From assembly GCA_902492045.1 (NCBI GenBank), contig CABUKB010000013.1, positions 1 through 42,878 of the forward strand: a stretch of 42,878 bases of DNA, read 5' to 3'. This document shows positions 1 through 7,812 of this stretch, one piece after another. Position numbers and translations under genes: made by a program. The stretch comes from an uncultured Oscillospiraceae bacterium (GTDB lineage: Bacteria; Bacillota; Clostridia; Oscillospirales; Acutalibacteraceae). Numbering within the stretch: the first letter of the stretch is position 1; each line of letters opens with the position of its first letter. A model generated the notes under the pieces. It had not been told where the DNA came from. It worked only from the letters and a program-made list of their open reading frames with translations, and did no database searches.

Positions 1-60
1 CTGTATGAACTCTTTTTATTTTACTAAAGTGTTGCACTTGATAGTATAATTCACCTACAC

Positions 61-93
61 AAAAAACGCGGGGACGCCGAAAGGCGTCCCCGC
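61..93 (-). terminator. Rho-independent terminator of the DUF1854/ABC operon
   Basis: An 11-bp perfect stem (68-78 with 83-93) closed by a GAAA loop is followed, on the minus strand, by a run of seven T interrupted by one G. It lies 16 bases beyond the stop of the last ABC gene, so it ends the three-gene minus-strand unit. Confidence 0.93.
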
Positions 94-109
94 ATTTGAT
101 AAACCGGGC

Positions 110-2296
110 TCATTTCCGTACTCTGTGCATGTCCAGCTGCGCCATGACCAAACCATAATAGATGCCTTTTTTCCGCATCAGTTCGTTATGAGATCCCACT
201 TCGGCAACGCGGTGTTTATCAATCACTACGATCCGGTCGGCTTCCCGCAGGGTCGAAAGGCGGTGCGCAATGGCAAAGGTCGTCCGGCCTTTGATTAAGC
301 GGCCCAATGCCTCCTGAATCTGGTATTCGGTCTCGGTATCCAGACTGCTCGTAGCTTCGTCCAGAATCAGTAGGCGCGGATTGTGCAGGATGGCACGTGC
401 GATGGCGATTCTCTGCCGTTCTCCGCCGGACAAGGTGTATCCCTTTTCCCCCACATAGGTGTCGTATCCATCCGGCAGCTTGGTGATAAACTCGTGTGCG
501 TTGGCCATTTTGGCCGCTTCGATCACGCGGCGTTCATCCGCGTCCGGACTGGCATAACGGATGTTGTCGAACACCGTGCCGGAAAACAGGAACGTTTCCT
601 GCAATACTACGCCAATCTGGCTGTGGAGGCTATGCGTCGAAATGTCGGACAGTGGCACCCCGTCGATCCGGATTTGTCCTCCATCCACGTCGTACAGACG
701 CATGAGCAGGTTGATCACCGTCGATTTTCCGGCCCCGGAAGAGCCGACCAATCCGATCATCTCTCCTTGATTGACCGACAGGTTCAATCCTTCCAGCACC
801 GGCTCGTAGGATTTATACCCGAAACTGACGTTCTGGAAATCCACCTTCCCGGCGATATCATGTTCCCGGCTGTTCAGCGAATCCCGGATATCCGGCTCCT
901 CGTCGAGGATATCGTAGATGCGCTCGAGGGAGTTGACCAGCCAGACCAGCATCCGGGGCAGACGGGATATGTAGCCGAGAGGACCGTACAGCATCCCCGT
1001 ATAGGCTATAAACTGGACGAGCTGTCCGGAGGTCATGGTTCCCTCCAGCACGTGAATACCGCCGAAATACATCACAAAGTAGGTTCCCGCCGTCATAAGC
1101 ACGGTGATGAAGGGATAGAGGGTCGCCCAAAAGATCTCGTTGCGCCGTTGAATCCGCATCAGGCGTCCGGCCGCTTTCTGAAACCGGACGGTCTCCCGCT
1201 TTTCCTGGCCAAAGGACTTCACCACCCGAATTCCCGAGATCACGTCCTGCAGCCGGTCGTTGAGCCGGTCGTCGACGAGCCATTGCTGCCGAAAAATACG
1301 CCTCTCCTTCCGGCGGAACAAACGCACGAGCAACATGGCCAGCGGAGCCAGAGCCACCGCGAGCAGTGCCAGCTTCCAGTTCATAATCAGCATCAGGATC
1401 AATGCCCCCGCCATGGTGAGCAAATTGGTGAGCATCTGGGCCATGGTCTGCTGCATGAAATCCCGTACCTGATTGGTATCCTCCACCGTTCGGTTCATCA
1501 GTTCGCCCGCCTGCCGTATATTCAGGAAGGAAAGGGAAAGCTGATTGAGCTTATTAAAAATCCTGGCCCGCAGATCCCGGCTGATCCGGGTCCCCAAATG
1601 CGTGCTCCATAAGGTATTGGTGATATTCAGCGTGATGTTCACCAGCGTCAGCACCAGCATGATTCCGCAAAAACGCACCACATCCGCCAAAGTGCCGGTG
1701 GCCGGCTGCAAAACGTTGTCGATAAAGTCCCGCTGGACAAACTGCAGGCTGACATTGATGGCGGCGACAATGGCAGTCAGCAGGGTCAGAACGAGCAGTG
1801 GCAGCGTATAACGGCTGCACAGATCCCAATAATGCCGCAGCCCGCTACCCCGGCCGCCGTCGCACTTGGGGCACAGAGACGCTCCGGGCAAAACCCGGCC
1901 GCATTTCTGGCAGTAGAGTTCCCGTTCCCGGCTTTCCACTGGACGGTCCGCGCCCGTGGCAAACTGAGTGGCGCCCTTGGCCACATAAGAAATCCGCACC
2001 ATATGACGCATGGTAAAACGGCACAGTAGCCGTTCCTCTTCATCCTGCCGGGCCAACAGCAGTCCGCTGTCCACCTGCGGGGAACAAACGATTTCCGTCC
2101 CCTCACGAAGAGGGATCTCCTGGAGCACTCGTCGGTCCGCGAGTATCAAAAGCCGCTCCCTTGTCACCACAAGAAGACCATCCCGCAGAAAACGGCCCTG
2201 AGCCGTCAGGTCGTAGGGCACGCAGTACCGCACCTTTTCCGGGTCAATCTCCGGCAATTCCTCCGCCCACGCGGGCAGAGCATATCGCAGTTTCAT
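110..2296 (-). CDS. ABC exporter half-transporter with N-terminal zinc ribbon (DUF1854-associated)
   Basis: A 728-residue fused permease/ATPase. Residues 1-125 are a non-membrane domain that resembles the N-terminus of the paralogue at 2933-5242. Next comes a zinc ribbon (Cys129, Cys132, Cys142, Cys145), an ABC exporter membrane domain (about 160-450) and an ATPase with Walker A GSSGAGKST at 518-526, signature LSGGE at 622-626 and Walker B LLILDEA at 642-648. All catalytic residues are present, so this half should hydrolyse ATP. At 728 residues it is longer than the roughly 580-620 of an ordinary half-exporter because of the N-terminal addition. It is the third gene of the unit, 23 bases after the DUF1854 gene, and probably pairs with the other ABC protein. 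A GGGGGG ribosome site precedes the ATG. The substrate is unknown; similar ABC/DUF1854 sets in proteobacteria are named for association with cyanophycin metabolism, which is recall, not proof. Confidence 0.9.
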   Translation of the reverse strand: MKLRYALPAWAEELPEIDPEKVRYCVPYDLTAQGRFLRDGLLVVTRERLLILADRRVLQEIPLREGTEIVCSPQVDSGLLLARQDEEERLLCRFTMRHMVRISYVAKGATQFATGADRPVESRERELYCQKCGRVLPGASLCPKCDGGRGSGLRHYWDLCSRYTLPLLVLTLLTAIVAAINVSLQFVQRDFIDNVLQPATGTLADVVRFCGIMLVLTLVNITLNITNTLWSTHLGTRISRDLRARIFNKLNQLSLSFLNIRQAGELMNRTVEDTNQVRDFMQQTMAQMLTNLLTMAGALILMLIMNWKLALLAVALAPLAMLLVRLFRRKERRIFRQQWLVDDRLNDRLQDVISGIRVVKSFGQEKRETVRFQKAAGRLMRIQRRNEIFWATLYPFITVLMTAGTYFVMYFGGIHVLEGTMTSGQLVQFIAYTGMLYGPLGYISRLPRMLVWLVNSLERIYDILDEEPDIRDSLNSREHDIAGKVDFQNVSFGYKSYEPVLEGLNLSVNQGEMIGLVGSSGAGKSTVINLLMRLYDVDGGQIRIDGVPLSDISTHSLHSQIGVVLQETFLFSGTVFDNIRYASPDADERRVIEAAKMANAHEFITKLPDGYDTYVGEKGYTLSGGERQRIAIARAILHNPRLLILDEATSSLDTETEYQIQEALGRLIKGRTTFAIAHRLSTLREADRIVVIDKHRVAEVGSHNELMRKKGIYYGLVMAQLDMHRVRK

Positions 2297-2319
2297 AGAA
2301 CCCCCCTATTTCCAGTTCC

Positions 2320-2895
2320 TCATACAAATAGATCCAGCATTTTCAGTTCCCGGGCCGTCATCCGGTTCAAATCCGGAATCTCAAACCGGTTGCCGTCCAA
2401 GTCGGTGACGAGATACCGATCCTTTCCGATGGCATACACGCTTCCACTGCCCATTCGGACGGTAAAACGGCAGGCCCCCCGATCGGTCTCGGTATCCCAG
2501 TAAGAAAACCCGTATTCCTCTTTGATGCTGTGGATTTTCAAGAGGATTGGGGTAAAATAGCGCAGGGCCATCTGTTCCTCCAGCATCCTTACGGTATCCT
2601 CCGGCAGGCGGCGGAGATCTTCGATCAGGCCGATTTCCTTGCCGTCCGCTTCCGGCTCCCGGATGGAGATATACCGGTCCGGATCGGAAAAAGGAAAGCA
2701 ACGGTGGACCGACACCCGGGGGAATTCGCGAACCGTTCCGTCCGGGGCGGTATAAGTCATGCGGACAAATCCGCCCGCCGTGCGTTCAAAAACCGTGTTA
2801 TCCCCGGTAATCGACCGGATGGCGATCATATCCGCCACCGCTTTTCTTTCCTGTTCCAATATGTCGGGGGCTTCGTTCTCCGGATTCATCGACAT
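2320..2895 (-). CDS. DUF1854 family protein
   Basis: A 191-residue soluble protein with no signal peptide or membrane segment. The pattern of the family is recognisable: a central acidic segment (EIGLIEDLRRL), then a strand-rich half with a TDRGACRF stretch and a DLDGNRFEI stretch, and a C-terminal leucine-rich end. DUF1854 has no known biochemical activity. It sits between two zinc-ribbon ABC exporters on the same strand, 37 bases from the upstream gene and 23 from the downstream one, so it is most likely a cytoplasmic accessory or adaptor of that transporter. AAGGAAGGG lies directly before the ATG; the in-frame ATG two codons later would give better spacing, so the start could be residue 3. 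Confidence 0.82.
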   Translation of the reverse strand: MSMNPENEAPDILEQERKAVADMIAIRSITGDNTVFERTAGGFVRMTYTAPDGTVREFPRVSVHRCFPFSDPDRYISIREPEADGKEIGLIEDLRRLPEDTVRMLEEQMALRYFTPILLKIHSIKEEYGFSYWDTETDRGACRFTVRMGSGSVYAIGKDRYLVTDLDGNRFEIPDLNRMTARELKMLDLFV

Positions 2896-2932
2896 CCCTT
2901 CCTTTCATGGTGTCCCATAAACACCTATCGGT

Positions 2933-5242
2933 TTATTCGATTCCTCGCATCGCGAGGGCTTTGGTCTGCAACTGCAGCAACTTGTAATATACGCCCTTTT
3001 TAGCCAGCAGTTCGGCATGGGTGCCGCTTTCCACCAATTCTCCGTTATCCAATACGATCAAATGGTCCGCGCCCCGCAGGGTGGAAAGACGGTGGGCGAT
3101 GGATATGGTGGTTCGCCCTTTTATCAGTTCGTCCAAAGATGCCTGAATGGCCCGTTCGGTTTCGGTATCCACCGATGCCGTGGCTTCATCCAGCACCAGA
3201 ATCCGGGGATCCGCCAGAATCGCCCGTGCGATGGACAGCCGTTGTCTCTCTCCGCCCGACAGTTCTCGTCCGCCTGTCCCGATAATCGTGTCGTAACCGT
3301 GAGGCAGACGGCAGATAAAGCCGTGGGCGCTGGCGGCTACCGCCGCCCGCACAATCTCCTCATGGGTGGCATCCGGCCGTGCATACGCAATGTTCTCGGA
3401 CACCGTCCCCATAAAAATATAGGTCTCCTGGCTGACCATGGCCACCGCCCCCCGCAGGGAGCGAAAAGTCAGATCCCGCACGTCGACACCATCCAGCCGG
3501 ACCGTGCCCTCATCGGCGTCGTAAAGCCGGGAAATCAGGTTGACCAGCGTGGATTTCCCCGCCCCGGATTTGCCGACGATTCCCAGCATTTCACCGGGTT
3601 TCACCTCGAAGGACACGTTTTTGAGAACCGGTTTGTTGGGCTCATAACTAAAGGTGACATTTTCCAGCTTGACGCCGCCCTTCAGCTGGAGATCAACCGC
3701 GTTCGGTTTTTCCGCGATATCCGGAACCGCGTCGATGATTTCAAATACCCTCTGGGCGGCATTCATGCTTCTTGTCCACCACCGGAATACATCAGAAAAG
3801 AAAATCATGGGGCCCTGCATCATGACGAGGTAGTTGACAAAGGTGATTAATCTGCCATAGGTAAAATCCCCCGGCCCAGCCAGGATGATCATCGCCCCGA
3901 CTCCCCATACCAGCAGGTTGGGAACGTCCCGGGCCAGATTGTAAGCAATGTCAAACCGGCTGCCGTACCACTCCGTTTTCATCTCGGCTTCCCGCAGCTT
4001 CTCATTGACTTTATGGAAGCGGCGGTTCTCATTTTCCTCCTGCCCAAAAGCCCGTACCACCCTGGCCCCGGTGAGGTTGTCGTTGAGCAGAGAATAGAGG
4101 TTTCGGACCGTTCTGGAGCGCCGGCCGTGAGCGTGCCAGTAACGGGGTAGAAGCCGATAGCTGACCCAGAACAGGGGGGGCAGCATAAACAGTGCCACCA
4201 GCGCCAGCCGCCAATCCATCTGAAACATGACGGCTGCAGAAAACAGAAAGGTTAGCACATTGAAAATCAGATAAGGCAGGCCGTCGATAAAAAAGTGCAT
4301 GACCTCCCGCGCGTCGCCGTTGACCCGCTGCATCAGGCTGCCGGTCTGCCGGCGGGTATAGAAACCGATGGACAGTTTCTGCAAAGAGGCAAACACCTGT
4401 GCTTTCATTTGATACACAATGCCCGGCACCATATAAGCCGTCATTCGTCCGTGAATGATCCCTGTCAAATTCTGCAGAAACTTTGTCAGCGCTGAAGCAA
4501 GCACCAGGATGAGCAGAATCAGGGTGAAATTCCCCGCCATCCCCAGGGAAGCCGCCAATTCCTCGTCCCGGCCCAGTACCTGGTCATACAGCACCGAACC
4601 GCTCAGATAAGGCAGAAACGCATTGAACAGGCCGGACAAAGCGACACACAGCAGCATGACCGCCACCCGGACTTTATAGGCTTTGAAAAACGAGAGAATC
4701 CGAATAAACACGGTATGCTTTTCGGCGCATTTCGGGCAAATCGCGCGGCCCCGGTCGGGATAGGGCGAACCGCATTTGGGGCAGTATTCCGCCTCCGTCG
4801 CCTCCCGTTCGGGCGGGAAGGGCTTATCTTCGATGGCGGCCTCCAGTTTCCGCATAAACCGCTGAATCTCCCGCATCTTTGTGCCCGAAAACCGGCAGAT
4901 CCAGGTCTCATTTCCGTCCAATTCCAGGGTGAGCAGCCCACCCACCACCTGGTTTAGAATCCGGGGCTTTTTTAGCCGGGTCAAAGACAGTTCCATCCAT
5001 TCCCCGATCCCTTCCGGCTCCCGATGACGGTAAGGGTGAGCACCGGCGTAAGCCATTTCGCCCGATCGGTCAGACACGCCGAGCAAAAGCGCGCCGTCGG
5101 TCAAAAACAAATAAATATTCCGCAGTTCCCCCTCTTTTGACATATCGCAGCAGGCGACAGCCCGCACGCTGTCCGCCTGTCCGCCCCGATTTTCCAGCGC
5201 CCTCCGGACGCTGTGGGGAATGGATCGCCATTGGTCATCCAT
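2933..5242 (-). CDS. ABC exporter half-transporter with N-terminal domain and zinc ribbon (DUF1854-associated)
   Basis: A 769-residue protein of the same architecture as the gene at 110-2296: an N-terminal domain (1-150), a zinc ribbon (Cys154, Cys157, Cys169, Cys172), a six-helix exporter domain (about 185-480) and an ATPase with Walker A GKSGAGKST at 557-565, LSGGE at 661-665 and Walker B LVLDEA at 682-687. It is the first gene of the minus-strand unit and begins at an ATG behind AAAGGAGGGGG. The two ABC proteins are clearly different in sequence, so a heterodimer is the simplest model. The zinc ribbon and N-terminal domain are not part of a normal exporter and may bind the substrate or the DUF1854 protein; this is inference. 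I saw no convincing promoter in the 140 bases upstream. Confidence 0.9.
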   Translation of the reverse strand: MDDQWRSIPHSVRRALENRGGQADSVRAVACCDMSKEGELRNIYLFLTDGALLLGVSDRSGEMAYAGAHPYRHREPEGIGEWMELSLTRLKKPRILNQVVGGLLTLELDGNETWICRFSGTKMREIQRFMRKLEAAIEDKPFPPEREATEAEYCPKCGSPYPDRGRAICPKCAEKHTVFIRILSFFKAYKVRVAVMLLCVALSGLFNAFLPYLSGSVLYDQVLGRDEELAASLGMAGNFTLILLILVLASALTKFLQNLTGIIHGRMTAYMVPGIVYQMKAQVFASLQKLSIGFYTRRQTGSLMQRVNGDAREVMHFFIDGLPYLIFNVLTFLFSAAVMFQMDWRLALVALFMLPPLFWVSYRLLPRYWHAHGRRSRTVRNLYSLLNDNLTGARVVRAFGQEENENRRFHKVNEKLREAEMKTEWYGSRFDIAYNLARDVPNLLVWGVGAMIILAGPGDFTYGRLITFVNYLVMMQGPMIFFSDVFRWWTRSMNAAQRVFEIIDAVPDIAEKPNAVDLQLKGGVKLENVTFSYEPNKPVLKNVSFEVKPGEMLGIVGKSGAGKSTLVNLISRLYDADEGTVRLDGVDVRDLTFRSLRGAVAMVSQETYIFMGTVSENIAYARPDATHEEIVRAAVAASAHGFICRLPHGYDTIIGTGGRELSGGERQRLSIARAILADPRILVLDEATASVDTETERAIQASLDELIKGRTTISIAHRLSTLRGADHLIVLDNGELVESGTHAELLAKKGVYYKLLQLQTKALAMRGIE

Positions 5243-5385
5243 TCCGCCCCCTCCTTTCTATCTCATGCCAAGATGAACATGGTCCGGCGGCGCCGCCCAT
5301 CCGAGCCGCCGATACCCGGCACAGCGTCCATTTCGCTGTACCGCAGGACCGTATGCCCTTTCCGCAGTCCCCCTCCCACAAAACA

Positions 5386-5424
5386 CCGGCAGGCGTTTCC
5401 GTCACATACGAAAACGCCTGCCGG
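5386..5424 (-). terminator. Terminator of rnpB
   Basis: A 13-bp perfect stem (5386-5398 with 5412-5424) lies about 40 bases beyond the 3' end of the RNase P RNA. On the minus strand it is followed by TGTTTTG, a weak but usable U tract. Confidence 0.8.
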
Positions 5425-5462
5425 ATTCCGTATATGCAGGTCCCAGAGACCTGATTTGTAAA

Positions 5463-5798
5463 GGATGAGCGGGCCTGTAAGCCGAGTTCTGTCATGGACA
5501 GCCATCTATCTCGACCGCATGTTGCCATGCGGCTCTAGCCGCCCGTTGAAGCACATCGGGCCAATGTATCGCTTCGGTCGGCGTTGCTTCGGATAGGGTT
5601 TGCAGGGCCGCATGGTCTCCCATGCGCCGGTGAGCTCTTACCTCGCCTTTCCACCCTTACCGCACAAAAGCACGGCGGTATCTCTCTGTTGCACTTTCCC
5701 TAGGGTCGCCCCCGGCGGCCGTTAGCCGTTATCCCGCCCTGTGAAGCTCGGACTTTCCTCATGCCGAAAGGCACGCGGCTGCCCGGCCCGCTCATAGG
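5463..5798 (-). ncRNA. rnpB: RNase P RNA, bacterial class A
   Basis: The catalytic RNA of ribonuclease P, which matures tRNA 5' ends. Read on the minus strand it begins with a GAGCGGGCC helix strand that pairs with GGCCCGCTC at the 3' end (helix P1), followed by the conserved GAGGAAAGTCC block near 5750, the GGTAAGGGTGGAAAGG segment near 5655, and the conserved ACAGAA stretch before the 3' strand of P1. The length of about 335 bases and the ancestral layout fit type A rather than the Bacillus type B RNA, which is normal for many Clostridia. A sigma A-type promoter ends about seven bases before the 5' end. Confidence 0.95.
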
Positions 5799-5803
5799 TT
5801 TCC

Positions 5804-5832
5804 ATTTTAAAGGAAACCGATGGAATTGTCAA
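5804..5832 (-). promoter_or_regulatory. Promoter of rnpB
   Basis: On the minus strand TTGACA (5827-5832) is separated by 17 bases from TAAAAT (5804-5809). Transcription would start at about 5797, which coincides with the first paired base of RNase P RNA helix P1. Confidence 0.9.
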
Positions 5833-5881
5833 TGTTCCCGGCGATTCTTTGGACGAACCGGCCAAGCCGTGCGACGGGAAT

Positions 5882-5911
5882 AAAAAAACACATCTGGGTT
5901 TCCAGATGTGT
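5882..5911 (-). terminator. Terminator of the 32-residue peptide gene
   Basis: A 10-bp perfect stem (5888-5897 with 5902-5911) with a four-base loop, followed on the minus strand by seven T. It lies 15 bases after the stop codon of the small gene at 5927-6025. Confidence 0.92.
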
Positions 5912-5926
5912 CGAATACGAAAGCTG

Positions 5927-6025
5927 TCACGTTTCTCCGCCTATGGGGAAACGCCCCGCCGTGAACCACACTGTCCTGGAAATACACATCATTTCCCCGT
6001 ACTTTTCCATCCGCATTTTTGTCAT
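5927..6025 (-). CDS. Putative 32-residue small protein
   Basis: I do not recognise this product. It is supported by context: a TTGACA/TAAAAT promoter, a GAGGGTGA ribosome site six bases before the ATG, 32 sense codons, a TGA, and a strong terminator 15 bases later. The peptide starts MTKMRMEKYG and ends RFPIGGET; it is basic, contains one cysteine and one tryptophan, five methionines in the first 13 residues, and no membrane segment or signal peptide. A longer reading frame (5829-6044) in another phase reads through the terminator and has no good ribosome site, so the short frame is preferred. The alternative is a small noncoding RNA of about 170 bases from the same promoter. It lies between rnpB and a GNAT gene, each with its own signals. 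Confidence 0.5.
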   Translation of the reverse strand: MTKMRMEKYGEMMCISRTVWFTAGRFPIGGET

Positions 6026-6059
6026 GTGATTCACCCTCTTTCATAATGGAATGTTCATT

Positions 6060-6087
6060 ATTTTAACATATTGCGACGAATTGTCAA
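6060..6087 (-). promoter_or_regulatory. Promoter of the small-peptide unit
   Basis: On the minus strand TTGACA (6082-6087) and TAAAAT (6060-6065) are 16 bases apart. Transcription would start about 28 bases before the ATG at 6025. Confidence 0.8.
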
Positions 6088-6117
6088 GGGGATATATGCA
6101 AATTTTGGACTTTTTTC

Positions 6118-6579
6118 CTATGATTCCGTATCCGGAATACGCTTCAGCCTTTTTTCCATCATCACATGGGGCACATGCCCATCCATATGTTCTTCTCCAC
6201 AGACGCGATACCCTTGCTTTTCATAAAAACCGCAGGCGCGTTTTTGCGCGTCGAGCCGGGAGACCGATGCCCCCAGCGCGGCCGCCTTTTGATTCAGTTC
6301 TTCCACCATCCGGGCGCCGAGGCCGCAACCCCTGTAGGATTTCCGAACGGCGATCCGGCCAAGCCCCATGATCCCGTCCCCCATGCGGTAAAGACGGCCA
6401 GCCGCAACGGGAAAATTTCCATCGTATAGTACCAAATGCCAGGTGCCCGGCGCCCGGTCCAACTTATCAATCTCTTGATCCACCCTATACCCCTGTTCAT
6501 CGCAGAAAACCTCAATACGCACAGCATAGGCATCCGAAAAGTTTTCCTCTGCACTAAAAAAACGAGATTTCAGTTGCAA
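6118..6579 (-). CDS. GNAT family N-acetyltransferase
   Basis: A 153-residue single-domain acetyltransferase that would transfer an acetyl group from acetyl-CoA to an unknown small molecule or amine. The layout is close to the ElaA/YjcF subgroup: an N-terminal VRIEVFCDEQGY motif (about 20-32), the core strand GLGRIAVRKSYRGCGLG (about 72-88) whose R-G-C-G-L-G loop binds the pyrophosphate of CoA, and the C-terminal FYEKQGYRVCGEE...GHVPHVMMEKRL segment typical of the family. The first codon is TTG with a GGGAG ribosome site nine bases upstream; no closer ATG preserves the N-terminal strand. It is divergent from the PHP gene at 6692. The substrate cannot be deduced. Confidence 0.88.
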   Translation of the reverse strand: MQLKSRFFSAEENFSDAYAVRIEVFCDEQGYRVDQEIDKLDRAPGTWHLVLYDGNFPVAAGRLYRMGDGIMGLGRIAVRKSYRGCGLGARMVEELNQKAAALGASVSRLDAQKRACGFYEKQGYRVCGEEHMDGHVPHVMMEKRLKRIPDTES

Positions 6580-6617
6580 TAACCGTCACTCCCATTCTGC
6601 AATTAAGTGGTTTTTTA

Positions 6618-6646
6618 TTGTAAGTTTGATTTAAATGGAATATAAT
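6618..6646 (+). promoter_or_regulatory. Promoter of the PHP-domain gene
   Basis: TTGTAA (6618-6623), a 17-base spacer and a consensus TATAAT (6641-6646), giving a start about 40 bases before the GTG codon at 6692. Confidence 0.85.
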
Positions 6647-6691
6647 GGGCACATATTGGGGCCTATGCTTTGAAAAAGGAGAGGGATCGCT

Positions 6692-7633
6692 GTGAAAGTA
6701 TACCTTGTTTCTCCCGAGCAGAATTCCTACAAAGCCAATATGCACTGCCACTCCACACTCTCCGATGGTAAACTTACTCCCGAACAACTGAAAAAGGCTT
6801 ATAGGGAGCGCGGGTACCAAATTCTGGCGTTCACCGACCACAATAGGCTCATTGATCACGCCGATCTCGATGAACCCGGATTTATTACGCTGCCGTCTTA
6901 TGAGGTCAATGCCGATCAACGTCCCGGCGCCGGCGATTGGTCCTATCAAAAGACCCATCACCTAAACATCTATTTTGAGCATCCAGAGCGTTTTGATCCT
7001 GCTCTGCTTGCCGAAAGAAAATGCACTTACGAAATAGAATCAATCAACCGTTTTATCTGCGAGATCAATCAATCGGGCGGGCTGGTATGTTATAATCATC
7101 CGGATTGGTCCCTTCAGGAGATCAATACATATGGCCGGATACAAGGTCTGTTCGCTATGGAGATTTTCAACTTCGGCTGTGAAGTCGGGGAGTTTAATGG
7201 AAACAGCCAGTATCAATACGATAAAATGCTGCGCGCCGGGCAAAAAATTTTCTGTTTGGCGGGAGATGACAACCACAATGCGTTCCCATTTACAGACGGA
7301 AAAAACGATTCCTTTGGCGGTTTTACGGTTATACAGGCGCCTAATCTAAGCCGGGCTTCCGTCTTTCGGGCTTTGCGTACCGGCCGTTTTTACAGTTCCA
7401 CCGGCCCGGCGATCTATCAATGTTATGTGGAAGACGGCAAGATCCGAATCGAAGCACCTGGCATGTACAAGGTTTTCGTTCTGACCAGGGGAAGAAGAAG
7501 CTACTCGAAACTTTCAGACACCCCGTTTGACCAGGCGGAATTTGCGTTTTTGCCGCAGGACGGTTATTTACGGGTCGTGTGTTTTAATGATAAAAACCAG
7601 TTTGCGGCCACAAATGCCTACTGGCTGTCATAG
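6692..7633 (+). CDS. PHP-domain phosphoesterase
   Basis: A 313-residue soluble protein of the PHP (polymerase and histidinol phosphatase) superfamily, metal-dependent phosphoesterases. The metal-ligand motifs are visible in order: MHCHSTLSDGKLTPEQ near residue 17 (His-x-His), FTDHN near 48, a conserved Glu in PSYEVNA near 70, CYNHPDW near 130 and GDDNHN near 190. The remaining C-terminal 90 residues form a strand-rich domain. No polymerase or histidinol phosphate phosphatase features accompany it, so the substrate is open. It starts at GTG behind AAAGGAGAGGG. The base composition is more AT-rich than in the ABC genes to the left, suggesting separate ancestry. Confidence 0.88.
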   Translation: MKVYLVSPEQNSYKANMHCHSTLSDGKLTPEQLKKAYRERGYQILAFTDHNRLIDHADLDEPGFITLPSYEVNADQRPGAGDWSYQKTHHLNIYFEHPERFDPALLAERKCTYEIESINRFICEINQSGGLVCYNHPDWSLQEINTYGRIQGLFAMEIFNFGCEVGEFNGNSQYQYDKMLRAGQKIFCLAGDDNHNAFPFTDGKNDSFGGFTVIQAPNLSRASVFRALRTGRFYSSTGPAIYQCYVEDGKIRIEAPGMYKVFVLTRGRRSYSKLSDTPFDQAEFAFLPQDGYLRVVCFNDKNQFAATNAYWLS

Positions 7634-7812
7634 CCGTATCCGATGCCCGATTCTCCACATGAAGACCGGAAAACGGTAGGATTATTCAATAGGTTGTCAG
7701 GATGCGCGCCCATGGTACGTTTGTGTAACCGGCCTATCCATCTGAAAAGGCCCATATTTCTCCGTCTCTCGGATTATAAACAAATGATTTTTGGGCAAAG
7801 GATGTTGACGGT

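Noticed and set aside
383..1612. A 409-codon plus-strand open frame across the first ABC gene
   Set aside because: Antisense to a fully motif-supported ABC exporter, with no ribosome site and no recognisable domain; a product of GC-rich codon bias. The same applies to the 277-codon frame at 3017-3850, 488 codons at 25606-27072 and 624 codons at 35334-37208.
5829..6044. A 71-codon minus-strand frame over the small-peptide unit
   Set aside because: It runs through the terminator hairpin and T tract and its ATG lacks a spaced ribosome site; the 32-codon frame fits all signals.
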